Notes: generated by a model from the sequence alone, not told the origin. A DNA stretch of 64,000 bases from Clostridiaceae bacterium (GCA_021769555.1 JAETSR010000001.1:1-64000), one strand, 5' to 3'; counted from the first letter of the stretch, positions 1 through 8,521 are shown. Made by a program: numbers and translations.

Positions 1-1
1 C

Positions 2-439
2 GAGAGCGTGTTCTCCGGGGGGATGGGGCTGTCCATCACATTGGAGGGGTGCCTGGTGGGCGCGCTGGCCCTTCTGGCCTACAGCGCGGGCAGGGCGTGG
101 TTCGATATTGACCCCATGGAGCCGGTGATAGGCAGGACCATGGCCTTTGCGGTGCTCAGCCTCTCCCAGCTGGTGCACAGCTTCAATATGCGCTCGGAGG
201 GCTCGGTGCTGGAGCTGGGTCTGTTCGGGAACGGAAAGCTGAATCTGGCATGTATTATATGCGCCTTCCTGATGGTGAGCGTGATAGTGTTCCCGCCCCT
301 TTCGGCTGTGTTCAGGACGGCGGCGCTCACGCCGGTGCAGTGGGCGCTGGTATGCGGGCTGTCGCTGTGCCCCCTGATAGCTGTGGAGGGGGAGAAGCTG
401 CTGGGGAGGCTTAAAAATATTCCTAGAAAGAAAAAATGA
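2..439 (+). CDS. P-type cation-transporting ATPase, C-terminal fragment
   Basis: The frame is open from the left edge, so the catalytic part of the protein lies outside the window. What remains is about 145 residues with four hydrophobic stretches, which matches the last membrane helices (Cation_ATPase_C) of calcium/cation P-type ATPases. The opening SGGMGLSITLEG region and the FDIDPMEPVIGRTMAFAVL-type segment resemble the PMCA/SERCA-like bacterial pumps. It ends in a basic tail (PRKKK). A hairpin at 452-477 follows the stop. The family assignment is fairly secure, but the transported ion cannot be judged without the upstream part. Confidence 0.8.
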   Translation, partial: ESVFSGGMGLSITLEGCLVGALALLAYSAGRAWFDIDPMEPVIGRTMAFAVLSLSQLVHSFNMRSEGSVLELGLFGNGKLNLACIICAFLMVSVIVFPPLSAVFRTAALTPVQWALVCGLSLCPLIAVEGEKLLGRLKNIPRKKK

Positions 440-451
440 CCGCTTGAAAGG

Positions 452-477
452 TGCCCCCGGGTGTAAAGCCGGGGGCA
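452..477 (+). terminator. terminator after the ATPase gene
   Basis: A 9-bp GC-rich stem (TGCCCCCGG paired with CCGGGGGCA) with an 8-nt loop starts 13 nt after the ATPase stop and is followed by TTT. A second hairpin (513-520 paired with 531-538) lies just beyond, in the convergent space between this gene and spo0A. Confidence 0.7.
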
Positions 478-690
478 TTTACAGTAAAGGCAAACTGCTT
501 TTCACAAAGAGCGGGAGGGCCCGTTTTAAGGCCCTCCCAGAATTATCCAAATATTGCGCCGGTTCACGATTTTTTTACAAGAAAAAGTGTTTTATCTCCA
601 CCTTTCGACAAATTACTCAGCTTTACAGTGCTATAATCCACTCAGCAGGCCGGATAATGTCGAACAAATGGCTGACAAGGCGGTAACTTG

Positions 691-1458
691 TCAGGCATGC
701 TGGCCGAAGCTGGGCTCAAGACAGAGCTTATCTGAAATCATGGCGATGAACTCGCTGTTGGTGGGCTTGCCCCGGGTGTTATGTATGGTGTAGCCGAAGT
801 AGGAGTTCAGCACATCCACGTCTCCCCGGTCCCAGGCCACCTCTATGGCGTGGCGTATGGCCCGCTCCACCCTTGAGCTGGTGGTGTTATAGGCCTTTGC
901 CACGCTGGGATAAAGCTGCTTTGTGACGGCGTTGATAATCTCGGGCTCCTCAATGGCCATTATGATGGAGTCGCGGAGGTAGTGGTAGCCCTTGATGTGG
1001 GCGGGCACCCCTATCTGGTGGAGAATCTCCGTCACCTGGACCCTGAGCTGAGGGTCGCTGGGCTCAGTATCGAAATGCCGGCCTCTTGTGGAGATGAGCG
1101 AGAGAATGCGGTCCACCATGGAGCTCTTGTCGAAGGGGGCGATTGCAAAGTAGGCCGCCCCCGACGACAGGACCTCGCGCTCCAGCATGGGCGTGGTATA
1201 GGAAGCGCAGACGACGCATAAGGGGCGCTCCCCGCTGTCGCCGGAGAGGGCCTGCAGGACGCCCAGGGCGTCGAGGCCGGGCATGAACATGTCCATGATG
1301 ACCGCCTGGGGCCTCTCCTCCCGGATGCGGGAGAGGAGCTTCGAGCCGTCCCTTGCTGAGAATACCGCGGTGCCTTTGTGACTTTCAAGCTTTTCCAGCG
1401 CGGGGCGGGGCCATTCGCTGGCATCCCCGCTGATTAGAATTTTTACCTGCTTATCCAT
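691..1458 (-). CDS. spo0A: Spo0A, sporulation master response regulator
   Basis: 255 residues: an N-terminal receiver domain (about 5-115) and a C-terminal Spo0A DNA-binding domain (about 145-250). The C-terminal part has the family signatures [33 protein letters not shown] and [10 protein letters not shown], which fix the identity. It controls entry into sporulation and stationary-phase genes by binding 0A boxes. The start has an AAGGAGG site 6 nt upstream. The receiver is unusual. The phospho-acceptor Asp56 is kept (VIMDMFMPG), but the acidic pair is reduced to Gly11-Asp12 and the invariant lysine is Ala107 (FAIAPFD where IKPFD-like is expected). Phosphorylation control may therefore differ from Bacillus. 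Confidence 0.95.
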   Translation of the reverse strand: MDKQVKILISGDASEWPRPALEKLESHKGTAVFSARDGSKLLSRIREERPQAVIMDMFMPGLDALGVLQALSGDSGERPLCVVCASYTTPMLEREVLSSGAAYFAIAPFDKSSMVDRILSLISTRGRHFDTEPSDPQLRVQVTEILHQIGVPAHIKGYHYLRDSIIMAIEEPEIINAVTKQLYPSVAKAYNTTSSRVERAIRHAIEVAWDRGDVDVLNSYFGYTIHNTRGKPTNSEFIAMISDKLCLEPSFGQHA

Positions 1459-1491
1459 TGGTTTCCTCCTTGATTTATAGGTCGTGAATAA

Positions 1492-1520
1492 ATTTTACCA
1501 TAAGTCGCGCTTTACTGCAA
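1492..1520 (-). promoter_or_regulatory. SigA-type promoter of spo0A
   Basis: On the minus strand TTGCAG (1515-1520) and TAAAAT (1492-1497) are separated by 17 bp, about 35 bp upstream of the spo0A start. No second gene reads from here. The rest of 1521-1800 is AT-rich and I see no supported gene in it. Confidence 0.6.
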
Positions 1521-1802
1521 GAGCAAAATGAGAAAAACTTTGAAAAAATGTTTTAAAAAGAAATCGGGAAATGGCGGGAAATGGAGCTGCATGAAAAAAC
1601 CCATTTTTCGCAGAAATACTTGGCTTCCGGGGCACCGGGGGCTATTTTTATTATTACTGATAAGAAAAAAGATTTCAGGATTATTTTTCTTTTTGAAACA
1701 TTATATCAAGCCCGCTTGAAATGAATATTCACTGCATATTTATTGAGAAATTAAAGTTAATTTAATGATATTTTAATTGCTGAAAAGAAATATACCAGGT
1801 CC

Positions 1803-1830
1803 GGCGAAGGTTCTGTGAGGCACCTTCGCC
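1803..1830. other. hairpin between spo0A and the synthetase gene
   Basis: A 9-bp inverted repeat (GGCGAAGGT / ACCTTCGCC) with a 10-nt loop sits just before the promoter of the acyl-CoA synthetase gene. It has no T-run on either side. It could insulate the promoter or be the remains of a terminator. Confidence 0.4.
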
Positions 1831-1837
1831 GCCGCTA

Positions 1838-1866
1838 TTGACTGCCCGGGGAAAATAGTCTATAAT
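1838..1866 (+). promoter_or_regulatory. SigA-type promoter of the synthetase-ior operon
   Basis: TTGACT (1838-1843) and a perfect TATAAT (1861-1866) are spaced by exactly 17 bp. The transcript leader is only about 25 nt before the GGAGG site at 1886-1890 and the ATG at 1898. Confidence 0.85.
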
Positions 1867-1897
1867 AGACCTGTATTGTCAAAACGGAGGGATTATT

Positions 1898-3532
1898 ATG
1901 CCCATTACAGACCTGCTCGAGAGAAATTCCAAGCTCTACGGGGAGATGACCGCCCTGGTGGAGATAAACCCGGAGCTGAGGGAGCCCAGAAGGGTGACCT
2001 GGCGGGAGTATGAGCTCATACAGCCGGGAGGCCCGGCGCCCTATAGGAGGGAGATAACCTGGTCGGTCTTCGACGAGAAGGCGAACCGGGCGGCAAACCT
2101 GCTTCTGGGCCGAGGGATACGCAAGGGGCAGAAGGTGGCCCTCTTGATGATGAACAATTTGGAGTGGCTGCCCATCTACTTCGGTATTTTAAAGACAGGG
2201 GCCATAGCGGTGCCTTTGAACTTCAGGTATACGGCCGAGGAGATAAAGTACTGCCTGGGGCTTGCGGACGCGGACGTGCTCTTTTTCGGGCCGGAGTTTA
2301 TAGGGCGCGTGGAGGAGATAGTGCCGGACATAGGCGGGGAGAAGCTGCTCTTCTTCGTGGGGGACAGCTGCCCTACCTTCGCTGAGGACTACCACAGGGC
2401 CTCGGCAAACTGCTCAAGCGCCCCCCCGAAGGTGCTCATAGACGACGAGGACGAGGCGGCTATATACTACTCCTCTGGCACCACGGGCTTCCCCAAGGCC
2501 ATACTCCTTAGGCACTCGGCGCTTATGCAGTCGGCGAGGATGGAGGCCCTGCACCACGAGACCACCCATGAGGACGTGTTCCTCTGCATACCCCCCCTAT
2601 ACCATACCGGCGCGAAAATGCACTGGTTCGGCTCCCTCTTTACCGGGGGCAAGGCGGTGCTCCTGAAGGGGAACTCCCCGGGGGCAATATTTGAGGCGGT
2701 GTCCTCGGAGGGCTGCACGATAGTATGGCTCCTGGTGCCATGGGCCCAGGACATTCTTGCGGCCCTGGACAGGGGGGACATAAAGATAGAGGACTATGAG
2801 CTCAGCCAGTGGAGGCTCATGCACATCGGCGCCCAGCCGGTGCCCCCCAGCCTTGTGAAGCACTGGTGGGAGTACTTCCCGAACCATAAATACGACACCA
2901 ACTACGGCCTCTCCGAGTCCACCGGCCCCGGCTGCGTGCACCTGGGGGTTGACAATCCCCATAAGGTGGGGGCCATCGGCGTGCCCGGTGCGGGCTGGCG
3001 CATAAAGATAGTGGACGAGCAGGGTGAGGCTGTGAAGCCCGGGGACGTGGGCGAGCTCTGCGTGAAGGGCGGCGGCGTGATGGTGGGGTACTACCATGAC
3101 GAGGCGGCTACCCGGGAGGTGCTGCAGAACGGCTGGCTCCATACCGGGGACATGGCCCGGCAGGATGAGGACGGCTTTATATATTTGGTGGACCGGAAGA
3201 AGGACGTTATTATCTCCGGCGGCGAGAATTTGTACCCGGTGCAGATAGAGGCCTTTTTGTCCGGGCACCCGAAGATTCACGACGTGGCTGTTATCGGCCT
3301 GCCGGACCAGCGGCTGGGGGAGATAGCCGCGGCCATAATCCAGGTGAAGGAGGGCATGGAGTGCACCGAGGAGGAGGTCATGGACTTCTGCAGGGACCTG
3401 CCGAGATATAAGCGGCCAAGGAAGATAATTTTCGCCCCTGTGCCAAGGAACGCCACAGGGAAGATAGAGAAGCCGAAGCTCCGGGAGATATACTGCGGGG
3501 TGCGGCTGGTGGAGGCACAGAATAAGGGCTGA
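1898..3532 (+). CDS. AMP-forming acyl-CoA synthetase
   Basis: 544 residues of the ANL (adenylate-forming) superfamily, which activates a carboxylic acid with ATP and transfers it to CoA. Signatures in order: the phosphate-binding loop YYSSGTTGFPKA (about 190-201), YGLSEST (about 338-344), the hinge and A8 region GWLHTGDM...DRKKDVIISGGEN (about 413-441), and the catalytic lysine near the C-terminus in NATGKIEKPK. It heads a tight same-strand run with iorA and iorB, so an aryl- or short/branched-chain acid substrate linked to amino acid fermentation is plausible. The substrate cannot be read from sequence. A proline-rich insertion at about residues 30-50 is slightly unusual. Confidence 0.88.
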   Translation: MPITDLLERNSKLYGEMTALVEINPELREPRRVTWREYELIQPGGPAPYRREITWSVFDEKANRAANLLLGRGIRKGQKVALLMMNNLEWLPIYFGILKTGAIAVPLNFRYTAEEIKYCLGLADADVLFFGPEFIGRVEEIVPDIGGEKLLFFVGDSCPTFAEDYHRASANCSSAPPKVLIDDEDEAAIYYSSGTTGFPKAILLRHSALMQSARMEALHHETTHEDVFLCIPPLYHTGAKMHWFGSLFTGGKAVLLKGNSPGAIFEAVSSEGCTIVWLLVPWAQDILAALDRGDIKIEDYELSQWRLMHIGAQPVPPSLVKHWWEYFPNHKYDTNYGLSESTGPGCVHLGVDNPHKVGAIGVPGAGWRIKIVDEQGEAVKPGDVGELCVKGGGVMVGYYHDEAATREVLQNGWLHTGDMARQDEDGFIYLVDRKKDVIISGGENLYPVQIEAFLSGHPKIHDVAVIGLPDQRLGEIAAAIIQVKEGMECTEEEVMDFCRDLPRYKRPRKIIFAPVPRNATGKIEKPKLREIYCGVRLVEAQNKG

Positions 3533-3554
3533 TGAAGACAATGGAGGTACATAT

Positions 3555-5288
3555 ATGAAAGAGCTGATATTGGGCAACGCCGCCGTGGCGAGGGGCCTGT
3601 ATGAGGCCGGCTGCTCCATAGCGTCCAGCTATCCAGGCACGCCCAGCACGGAGATAACCGAGGAGGCGGCAAAGTTCCCGGAGATATACTGCGAGTGGGC
3701 CCCAAACGAGAAGGTGGCCATGGAGACGGCTTTCGGGGCGAGCCTTGCAGGTAAAAGGAGCTTCTGCGGCATGAAGCACGTGGGGCTGAACGTGGCGGCG
3801 GACCCCCTGTTTACCATGGGATATACCGGGGTGAACGCCGGGATGGTGATAGCCGTGGCGGACGACCCGGGGATGCACTCGTCCCAGAACGAGCAGGACT
3901 CGAGGCACTATGCAAGGGCGGCGAAGCTCCCCATGCTTGAGCCCTCGGACTCAAGGGAGGCCTTGGAGTTCACGAAGCTGGCATTTGAGATTTCGGAGGA
4001 GTTCGACACGCCGGTATTATTGAAGATGTGCACAAGGGTGGCCCACTCCCAGTCCGTGGCCGAGCTCTCGGAGCGGGTGGAGCCAAAGGCGAGGCCCTAT
4101 GAGAAGGCTCCGGGGAAGTACGTCATGGCCCCGGCCAACGCCATAAAGAGGCACCCTGTGGTGGAGGAGCGGCTGGAACGGCTCTCAAAATGGGCCGGGA
4201 CGGCCAAGATAAACCGTGTTGAAGAGGGGCAGGACAATAAGATAGGCATTATCACCTCAAGCACCTGCTATCAGTATGTGAAGGAGGTGTGCGGGGACAG
4301 ATACCCGGTGCTCAAGCTGGGGATGGTCTGGCCCCTGCCCGCTGAGCTCATAAGGGGCTTTGCCGCTAAGGTGAGCCTGCTGGCAGTGGTGGAGGAGGGG
4401 GACCCCTTCCTTGAGGGCTGCTGCCGTGGGCTGGGCCTCGCTCTCGCGGGGAAGGACTGCTTCCCCCTCACCGGGGAGCTGAGCCAGAATATCGTGGCCG
4501 AAAAGCTTGGCCTGCCTGTACCGGAGGGGAAGGGGCTCTCTGAGGAGCTGCCCAGCCGTCCCCCGGTGATGTGCGCCGGGTGCCCGCATAGGGGACTGTT
4601 CTACACACTGAAAAAGCTGGGCTGTACTGTGCTGGGGGATATTGGCTGCTATACTTTAGGGGCCATGCCGCCTTTGGGAGCCATGGACATGACCCTCTGC
4701 ATGGGTGCGTCCATAAGCGGGCTCCACGGCTTCAATAAGGCTCTTGGAGCTGAGAGCGAGGGCAAGACCGTGGCGGTCATCGGGGACTCTACATTTATGC
4801 ACTCAGGCATGACCGGGCTTGCCAACGTGGCCTATAACCAGTCCAACTCGACTGTGATAATACTTGACAACAGCATAACCGGCATGACCGGCCACCAGCA
4901 GAACCCCACCACGGGCTTTAACCTTCGGGGGGACCCGGCGGGTAAGATTGACCTTGAGGCCCTGTGCAGGGCCATGGGCATTGAGAGGGTGCGGGTGGTG
5001 GACCCCTACGATTTGAAGGCCTGTGAGGAGGCAGTAAAGGAGGAGCTGGGGGCTTCTGAGCCCTCGGTGATAATCTCAAGGAGGCCCTGCGCGCTTTTGA
5101 AGTATGTGAAGCATAAGCCCGCCCTTACGGTGGACCGGGATAAGTGCCGGGGCTGCAAGGCCTGTATGAAGATTGGCTGCCCGGCAATATCCATTAAGGA
5201 CGGCAAGGCCCATATCGACGGCACCCAGTGCGTGGGCTGCGGCGTATGCGGCCAGCTCTGCGGGTTCGGCGCGTTTAAGGAGGGTTAA
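3555..5288 (+). CDS. iorA: indolepyruvate:ferredoxin oxidoreductase, alpha subunit
   Basis: 577 residues. The N-terminal pyruvate-ferredoxin-oxidoreductase-like domain (about 1-180) is followed by a thiamine diphosphate domain (about 340-510, with GDIGCYTLG, CMGASISG, GDSTFMHSG and the NSITGMTGHQ segment). A C-terminal ferredoxin domain carries two 4Fe-4S motifs (CRGCKACMKIGCP and CVGCGVCGQLC). With IorB it oxidatively decarboxylates aryl-2-oxoacids from Trp, Phe and Tyr to aryl-acetyl-CoA, reducing ferredoxin. A GGAGG site precedes the ATG. iorB starts 2 nt after its stop, so the subunits are probably coupled in translation. Confidence 0.95.
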   Translation: MKELILGNAAVARGLYEAGCSIASSYPGTPSTEITEEAAKFPEIYCEWAPNEKVAMETAFGASLAGKRSFCGMKHVGLNVAADPLFTMGYTGVNAGMVIAVADDPGMHSSQNEQDSRHYARAAKLPMLEPSDSREALEFTKLAFEISEEFDTPVLLKMCTRVAHSQSVAELSERVEPKARPYEKAPGKYVMAPANAIKRHPVVEERLERLSKWAGTAKINRVEEGQDNKIGIITSSTCYQYVKEVCGDRYPVLKLGMVWPLPAELIRGFAAKVSLLAVVEEGDPFLEGCCRGLGLALAGKDCFPLTGELSQNIVAEKLGLPVPEGKGLSEELPSRPPVMCAGCPHRGLFYTLKKLGCTVLGDIGCYTLGAMPPLGAMDMTLCMGASISGLHGFNKALGAESEGKTVAVIGDSTFMHSGMTGLANVAYNQSNSTVIILDNSITGMTGHQQNPTTGFNLRGDPAGKIDLEALCRAMGIERVRVVDPYDLKACEEAVKEELGASEPSVIISRRPCALLKYVKHKPALTVDRDKCRGCKACMKIGCPAISIKDGKAHIDGTQCVGCGVCGQLCGFGAFKEG

Positions 5289-5290
5289 GG

Positions 5291-5866
5291 ATGGACACGA
5301 AAAATATAATGATAGTGGGCGTTGGGGGGCAGGGCTCCCTGCTCGCCAGCAAGCTTCTCGGGCACCTGCTCATGGGCCGGGGCTATGATGTGAAGGTCTC
5401 GGAGGTCCACGGCATGAGCCAGCGGGGGGGCAGCGTCGTCACCTTTGTGCGCTACGGGGAGAAGGTCTGTTCCCCGGTGATAGACAGGGGCCAGGCCGAC
5501 GCCATAGTTTCCTTTGAGCTTTTGGAGGCCGCAAGGTGGCTCTCCTACCTGAAGCCCGGCGGCCGGGTGGTGACGAACACACAGCAGATAGACCCCATGC
5601 CCGTGATAACCGGGGCCGCGGAGTACCCCTCAGGGCTTGTTGAGAAGATGGAGGCCGCAGGGGCGAAGGTGGACGCGTTGGACTGCCTGGGGCTCGCGGA
5701 GGAGGCCGGGAGCGCCAAGGCGGTGAATTTGGTGCTGCTGGGGAGGCTCTCCCACTACTTTGACTTCCCAGGGGAGGCCTGGCAGGAGGCAATAGAGGCG
5801 TGTGTGCCGGGGAAGTTTTTGGAGATAAACAGGAAGGCTTTTGAGCTGGGGAGAGGGACGGAGTGA
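5291..5866 (+). CDS. iorB: indolepyruvate:ferredoxin oxidoreductase, beta subunit
   Basis: 191 residues of the gamma/beta-type 2-oxoacid:ferredoxin oxidoreductase fold. The Rossmann-like start GVGGQGSLLASKLL and the SEVHGMSQRGGSV segment are diagnostic. It completes the IorAB enzyme. Its ribosome site lies within the last codons of iorA. After the stop there are about 90 nt without a clear terminator before the promoter of the next transcription unit. Confidence 0.93.
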   Translation: MDTKNIMIVGVGGQGSLLASKLLGHLLMGRGYDVKVSEVHGMSQRGGSVVTFVRYGEKVCSPVIDRGQADAIVSFELLEAARWLSYLKPGGRVVTNTQQIDPMPVITGAAEYPSGLVEKMEAAGAKVDALDCLGLAEEAGSAKAVNLVLLGRLSHYFDFPGEAWQEAIEACVPGKFLEINRKAFELGRGTE

Positions 5867-5953
5867 GAAGCTGGAGGAGACGGTGGGGGTTTAAGTGATT
5901 TAGGTGATTTGAATGTAACGGCAAAAATTCACGGGGTGTTTTTGAAAAATTTA

Positions 5954-5982
5954 TTGACAAAACCGTTATTTCTGCATATAAT
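5954..5982 (+). promoter_or_regulatory. consensus promoter of structured RNA 1
   Basis: A perfect TTGACA (5954-5959) and a perfect TATAAT (5977-5982) are separated by 17 bp. The predicted transcription start is near 5989. A promoter this strong inside an apparent catabolic operon points to an independently transcribed RNA. Confidence 0.88.
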
Positions 5983-5988
5983 AGAGGT

Positions 5989-6151
5989 GTGGGCGTGAAG
6001 CTCCGCCTGTGAAACAAGGGCTGCTCCGAGCAGTGCTTGCGGAGGCTCTGTGCCGGTTTGGTGTTACCCGAGGCTCGGATAGGTAGTATGCCGAAGAAAA
6101 AACACTGTACTGAGTATAAGGTGCCTTAGCGCTTGCGTTAGGGCACTTTTT
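5989..6151 (+). ncRNA. structured small RNA or leader, unknown family (RNA 1)
   Basis: About 163 nt bounded by a consensus promoter and a strong intrinsic terminator (stem within 6121-6146, then TTTTT). The 5' half folds as one long rod. GGCGU near 5992 pairs with GUGCC near 6063, AGCUCCGC pairs with GCGGAG-GCU (one bulge), and an inner stem closes on CUGCU-CCG-AGCAG. The 3' half is weakly structured (UACCC / AGGUA) before the terminator. It lacks the SRP, RNase P, tmRNA, T-box and cobalamin signatures. I could not match it to 6S RNA because its 5' and 3' ends do not pair. The next gene starts 27 nt after the T-run, so it could be a free small RNA, an attenuating leader, or an RNA partner of the nuclease. 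Confidence 0.6.
6121..6146 (+). terminator. intrinsic terminator of RNA 1
   Basis: GTGCC at the 5' side pairs with GGGCAC at the 3' side and the pairing extends inward through TTAGCG/CGTTA. Five Ts follow (6147-6151). It lies between RNA 1 and the ribosome site of the nuclease gene, so that gene needs read-through or anti-termination. Confidence 0.85.
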
Positions 6152-6178
6152 GTTTATGTGACGCGGAATGAGGGCGAA

Positions 6179-6730
6179 ATGGGGCTTATTGAAGAAGCGA
6201 TAGATGTCTATGAGCGGCTGAGAAGCAGAATATATCATATATCTATTGAAAATGGTGTGGAGTTCACGCTGGAATTTGAAGCGCGGTATTTTCATCATAT
6301 GGCAGGGTTTCAACATTTGACAGACCAGCGGGGCATTGCCTCACCAAAAGTGGGCGCGGAACGATTTTACAAAATGGTGAAAAATGGGCGCATAGCTGAA
6401 GAGACCCTGGCAAAAAGCTCAAATTATAATCAGGTGGCCGAACGCCTTGGCTCGTTTCGGCATATAGAGGATATGCTGGGCGAGGCTGAGAGCCGGGTGA
6501 TAGTGGAATTTGACAGTGCTAAGGCAGGGTCGAAGGTTATTGCAAAATACTTTCTCTATAAGCGGCTGGGGAATATAGGAAATATTACATATTATATGCT
6601 GTTTATCGGCTGCAGCAAAAACGGGGGAGAGTATTATCCCGCTACGTTTGTCACGGAGCACTCAGGCAGGTATACGGATGGCCAGAATATGCTGGATTGC
6701 AGGATAAGCTGGGAAGATAAAAAATTTTGA
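6179..6730 (+). CDS. PBECR4-like nuclease-domain protein
   Basis: 183 residues from the ATG at 6179, chosen because GAGGG lies 4 nt upstream. An upstream GTG at 6158 has no ribosome site. The middle part (about 35-60, with FEARYFHHMAGFQHL) resembles the PBECR4 family, nucleases of the Barnase/EndoU/colicin E5-D/RelE class found in phage and mobile elements. No signal peptide or membrane segment is visible. It is AT-richer than its neighbours and separates iorB from paaK, which suggests insertion. It follows RNA 1 and its terminator directly, recalling toxin genes controlled by an RNA. The family call rests on remembered motif resemblance and is moderate. Confidence 0.55.
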   Translation: MGLIEEAIDVYERLRSRIYHISIENGVEFTLEFEARYFHHMAGFQHLTDQRGIASPKVGAERFYKMVKNGRIAEETLAKSSNYNQVAERLGSFRHIEDMLGEAESRVIVEFDSAKAGSKVIAKYFLYKRLGNIGNITYYMLFIGCSKNGGEYYPATFVTEHSGRYTDGQNMLDCRISWEDKKF

Positions 6731-6746
6731 AAGGACTGATGCAAAA

Positions 6747-8048
6747 ATGGAACGCTACTATCAACCGGAAATCGAGTGCGCCCCGAGGGAACAAATCAAG
6801 GCCCTGCAGGACGAGCGGCTGGTTCGGCAGGTGAAGCACGTCTGGGAGAATGTGCCGTATTACCGGAGGAAGATGGAGGCGAAGGGGGTCACGCCGGAGG
6901 ATATCAAGTCCTCGGATGACCTTTACAAGCTGCCGTTTCTCTCAAAGGCTGACCTTCGGGAGGCGTACCCCTACGGGCTCATGGGCAAGCCCCTGAAAGA
7001 CTGCGTGAGGATACAGTCCACCTCGGGGACCACCGGCAAGAGGGTGGTGGCGTTTTATACCCAGCATGACATCGATTTGTGGGAGGACTGCTGCGCCCGG
7101 GCAATCATGGCGGCGGGGGGCACGGATGAGGACGTCTGCCAGGTGAGCTATGGATATGGGCTGTTCACCGGCGGGCCGGGGCTCAACGGCGGCTCCCATA
7201 AGGTGGGGTGCCTGACGATACCCACGAGCTCCGGGAACACGGAGAGGCAGATAATGTTCATACAGGACCTCTCGGCGACGATACTCTGCTGCACGCCCTC
7301 CTATGCTGCGTACATAGGCGAGACCATGAAGGAGATGGGCCTGGGGCCTGACGACATCCCGCTGAAGGCGGGAATTTTCGGCGCGGAGGCCTGGAGCCAG
7401 GAAATGCGCCGGGACATTGAGAACACGCTGGGCATAAAGGCCTATGACATCTACGGGCTCACCGAGCTCTCCGGGCCGGGGGTCTCTTTTGAGTGCTCAG
7501 CCCAGACCGGAATGCACATCAACGAGGACCATTTCATCGCGGAGATAATAAATCCGGAGACCGGAGAGGTGCTGCCCGAGGGTTCGCAGGGTGAGCTGGT
7601 GTTTACATCCATCACAAAGGAGGCCTTCCCGCTGCTCCGCTACCGCACGAGGGATATCTGCACCCTTACAAGGGAGCCCTGCCCCTGCGGGCGCACCCAT
7701 GTGAAGATGACAAAGCCCCAGGGCCGCACGGACGATATGCTTATTATAAGAGGCGTGAACGTGTTCCCCTCTCAGATTGAAACTGTGCTTTTGAACCATG
7801 GGTATCCGGCAAACTACCAGATAATCGTGGACAGGGTGAGGAACACCGACACCCTGGACGTGCAGGTGGAGATGACCCCCGAGATGTTCACGGATAATCT
7901 TGGGGATATTGCGGAGCGCCAGAAGGAGCTGGTGGAAGGGCTCAGGTCCATGCTTGGGCTGACGGCGAAGGTGACTTTGGTGGCGCCCAAGTCCATTGTG
8001 AGAAGCGAGGGCAAGGCTGTGAGGGTCATTGACAGGAGAAAAATTTGA
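6747..8048 (+). CDS. paaK: phenylacetate-CoA ligase
   Basis: 433 residues, typical length for PaaK. Signatures: the ATP loop STSGTTGKRVV (about 91-101), YGLTELSGPGV (about 238-248), YRTRDI, and the C-terminal GRTDDMLIIRGVNVFPSQIE region. It interconverts aryl acetate and aryl-acetyl-CoA with ATP/AMP. Beside IorAB it probably handles the aryl-acetyl-CoA made from aromatic amino acids. The ribosome site AAAGGA is 10 nt upstream. The ACT-domain gene follows by 12 nt, a common paaK partner. Confidence 0.93.
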   Translation: MERYYQPEIECAPREQIKALQDERLVRQVKHVWENVPYYRRKMEAKGVTPEDIKSSDDLYKLPFLSKADLREAYPYGLMGKPLKDCVRIQSTSGTTGKRVVAFYTQHDIDLWEDCCARAIMAAGGTDEDVCQVSYGYGLFTGGPGLNGGSHKVGCLTIPTSSGNTERQIMFIQDLSATILCCTPSYAAYIGETMKEMGLGPDDIPLKAGIFGAEAWSQEMRRDIENTLGIKAYDIYGLTELSGPGVSFECSAQTGMHINEDHFIAEIINPETGEVLPEGSQGELVFTSITKEAFPLLRYRTRDICTLTREPCPCGRTHVKMTKPQGRTDDMLIIRGVNVFPSQIETVLLNHGYPANYQIIVDRVRNTDTLDVQVEMTPEMFTDNLGDIAERQKELVEGLRSMLGLTAKVTLVAPKSIVRSEGKAVRVIDRRKI

Positions 8049-8060
8049 GGAGGGGTAAAT

Positions 8061-8495
8061 ATGACAGTAAACCAGATATCCGTATTCCTGGAAAACAGGC
8101 CGGGGACGCTGACGAACATGACCGCGCTGCTTGCGGAAAACGGCATAGACATGCGGGCGCTGAGCCTGGCTGAGACCAACGATTTCGGCATAGTGAGGCT
8201 GATAGTAGACGATGTGTATAAGGCCGCGACGGTACTTAAAGACGGGGGGTTTGTGCACAAGCTGACACCGGTGCTTGCGGTGCTGATACCGGACGAGCCG
8301 GGCGGGCTGCATAAGATTTTGCAGGTGCTGACTGAGGCGGGGGTGAATGTGGAGTACATGTACGCCTTCCTGGGCGGCGGGGATGTGGACCATGCCTATA
8401 TGATATTCCGGGTGCAGGAGCCGCAGAGGGCGGCGCTGGCGCTGGCTGGGAAGGGAATCAGGCTGGTGGACCAGGAGAATATCTCGAACATATAA
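8061..8495 (+). CDS. tandem ACT-domain regulatory protein
   Basis: 144 residues forming two ACT domains: 1-70, starting ISVFLENRPGTLTNMTALL, and 72-140, with EPGGLHKILQVLTEAGVNVEY. ACT domains bind amino acids. Stand-alone double-ACT proteins regularly follow paaK in anaerobes and are assumed to sense aromatic amino acids or regulate the pathway. A GAGGGG site lies upstream. It is the last gene of the fermentation cluster. The domain call is firm; the role is inferred from context. Confidence 0.88.
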   Translation: MTVNQISVFLENRPGTLTNMTALLAENGIDMRALSLAETNDFGIVRLIVDDVYKAATVLKDGGFVHKLTPVLAVLIPDEPGGLHKILQVLTEAGVNVEYMYAFLGGGDVDHAYMIFRVQEPQRAALALAGKGIRLVDQENISNI

Positions 8496-8521
8496 AAAGT
8501 TTCGTCAACCTTTTCAAAGGC

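Noticed and set aside
606-637. Promoter near TATAAT at about 632 downstream of the ATPase gene
   Set aside because: No -35 at proper spacing, and no gene follows on the plus strand before convergent spo0A.
2597-3619. 340-codon minus-strand open frame across the acyl-CoA synthetase gene
   Set aside because: It is the reverse-strand shadow of a GC-rich gene. It shows low-complexity Leu/Pro/His composition and no ribosome site.
5989-6151. 6S RNA or SRP RNA at RNA 1
   Set aside because: The 5' and 3' ends do not pair to close a 6S-type rod, and the SRP apical GGAAG...AGCAG signature is missing.
5989-6730. Canonical type III (ToxIN/CptIN/TenpIN) toxin-antitoxin locus
   Set aside because: The gene order fits, but the RNA shows no tandem repeats and the protein does not look like ToxN, so I keep only the looser description.
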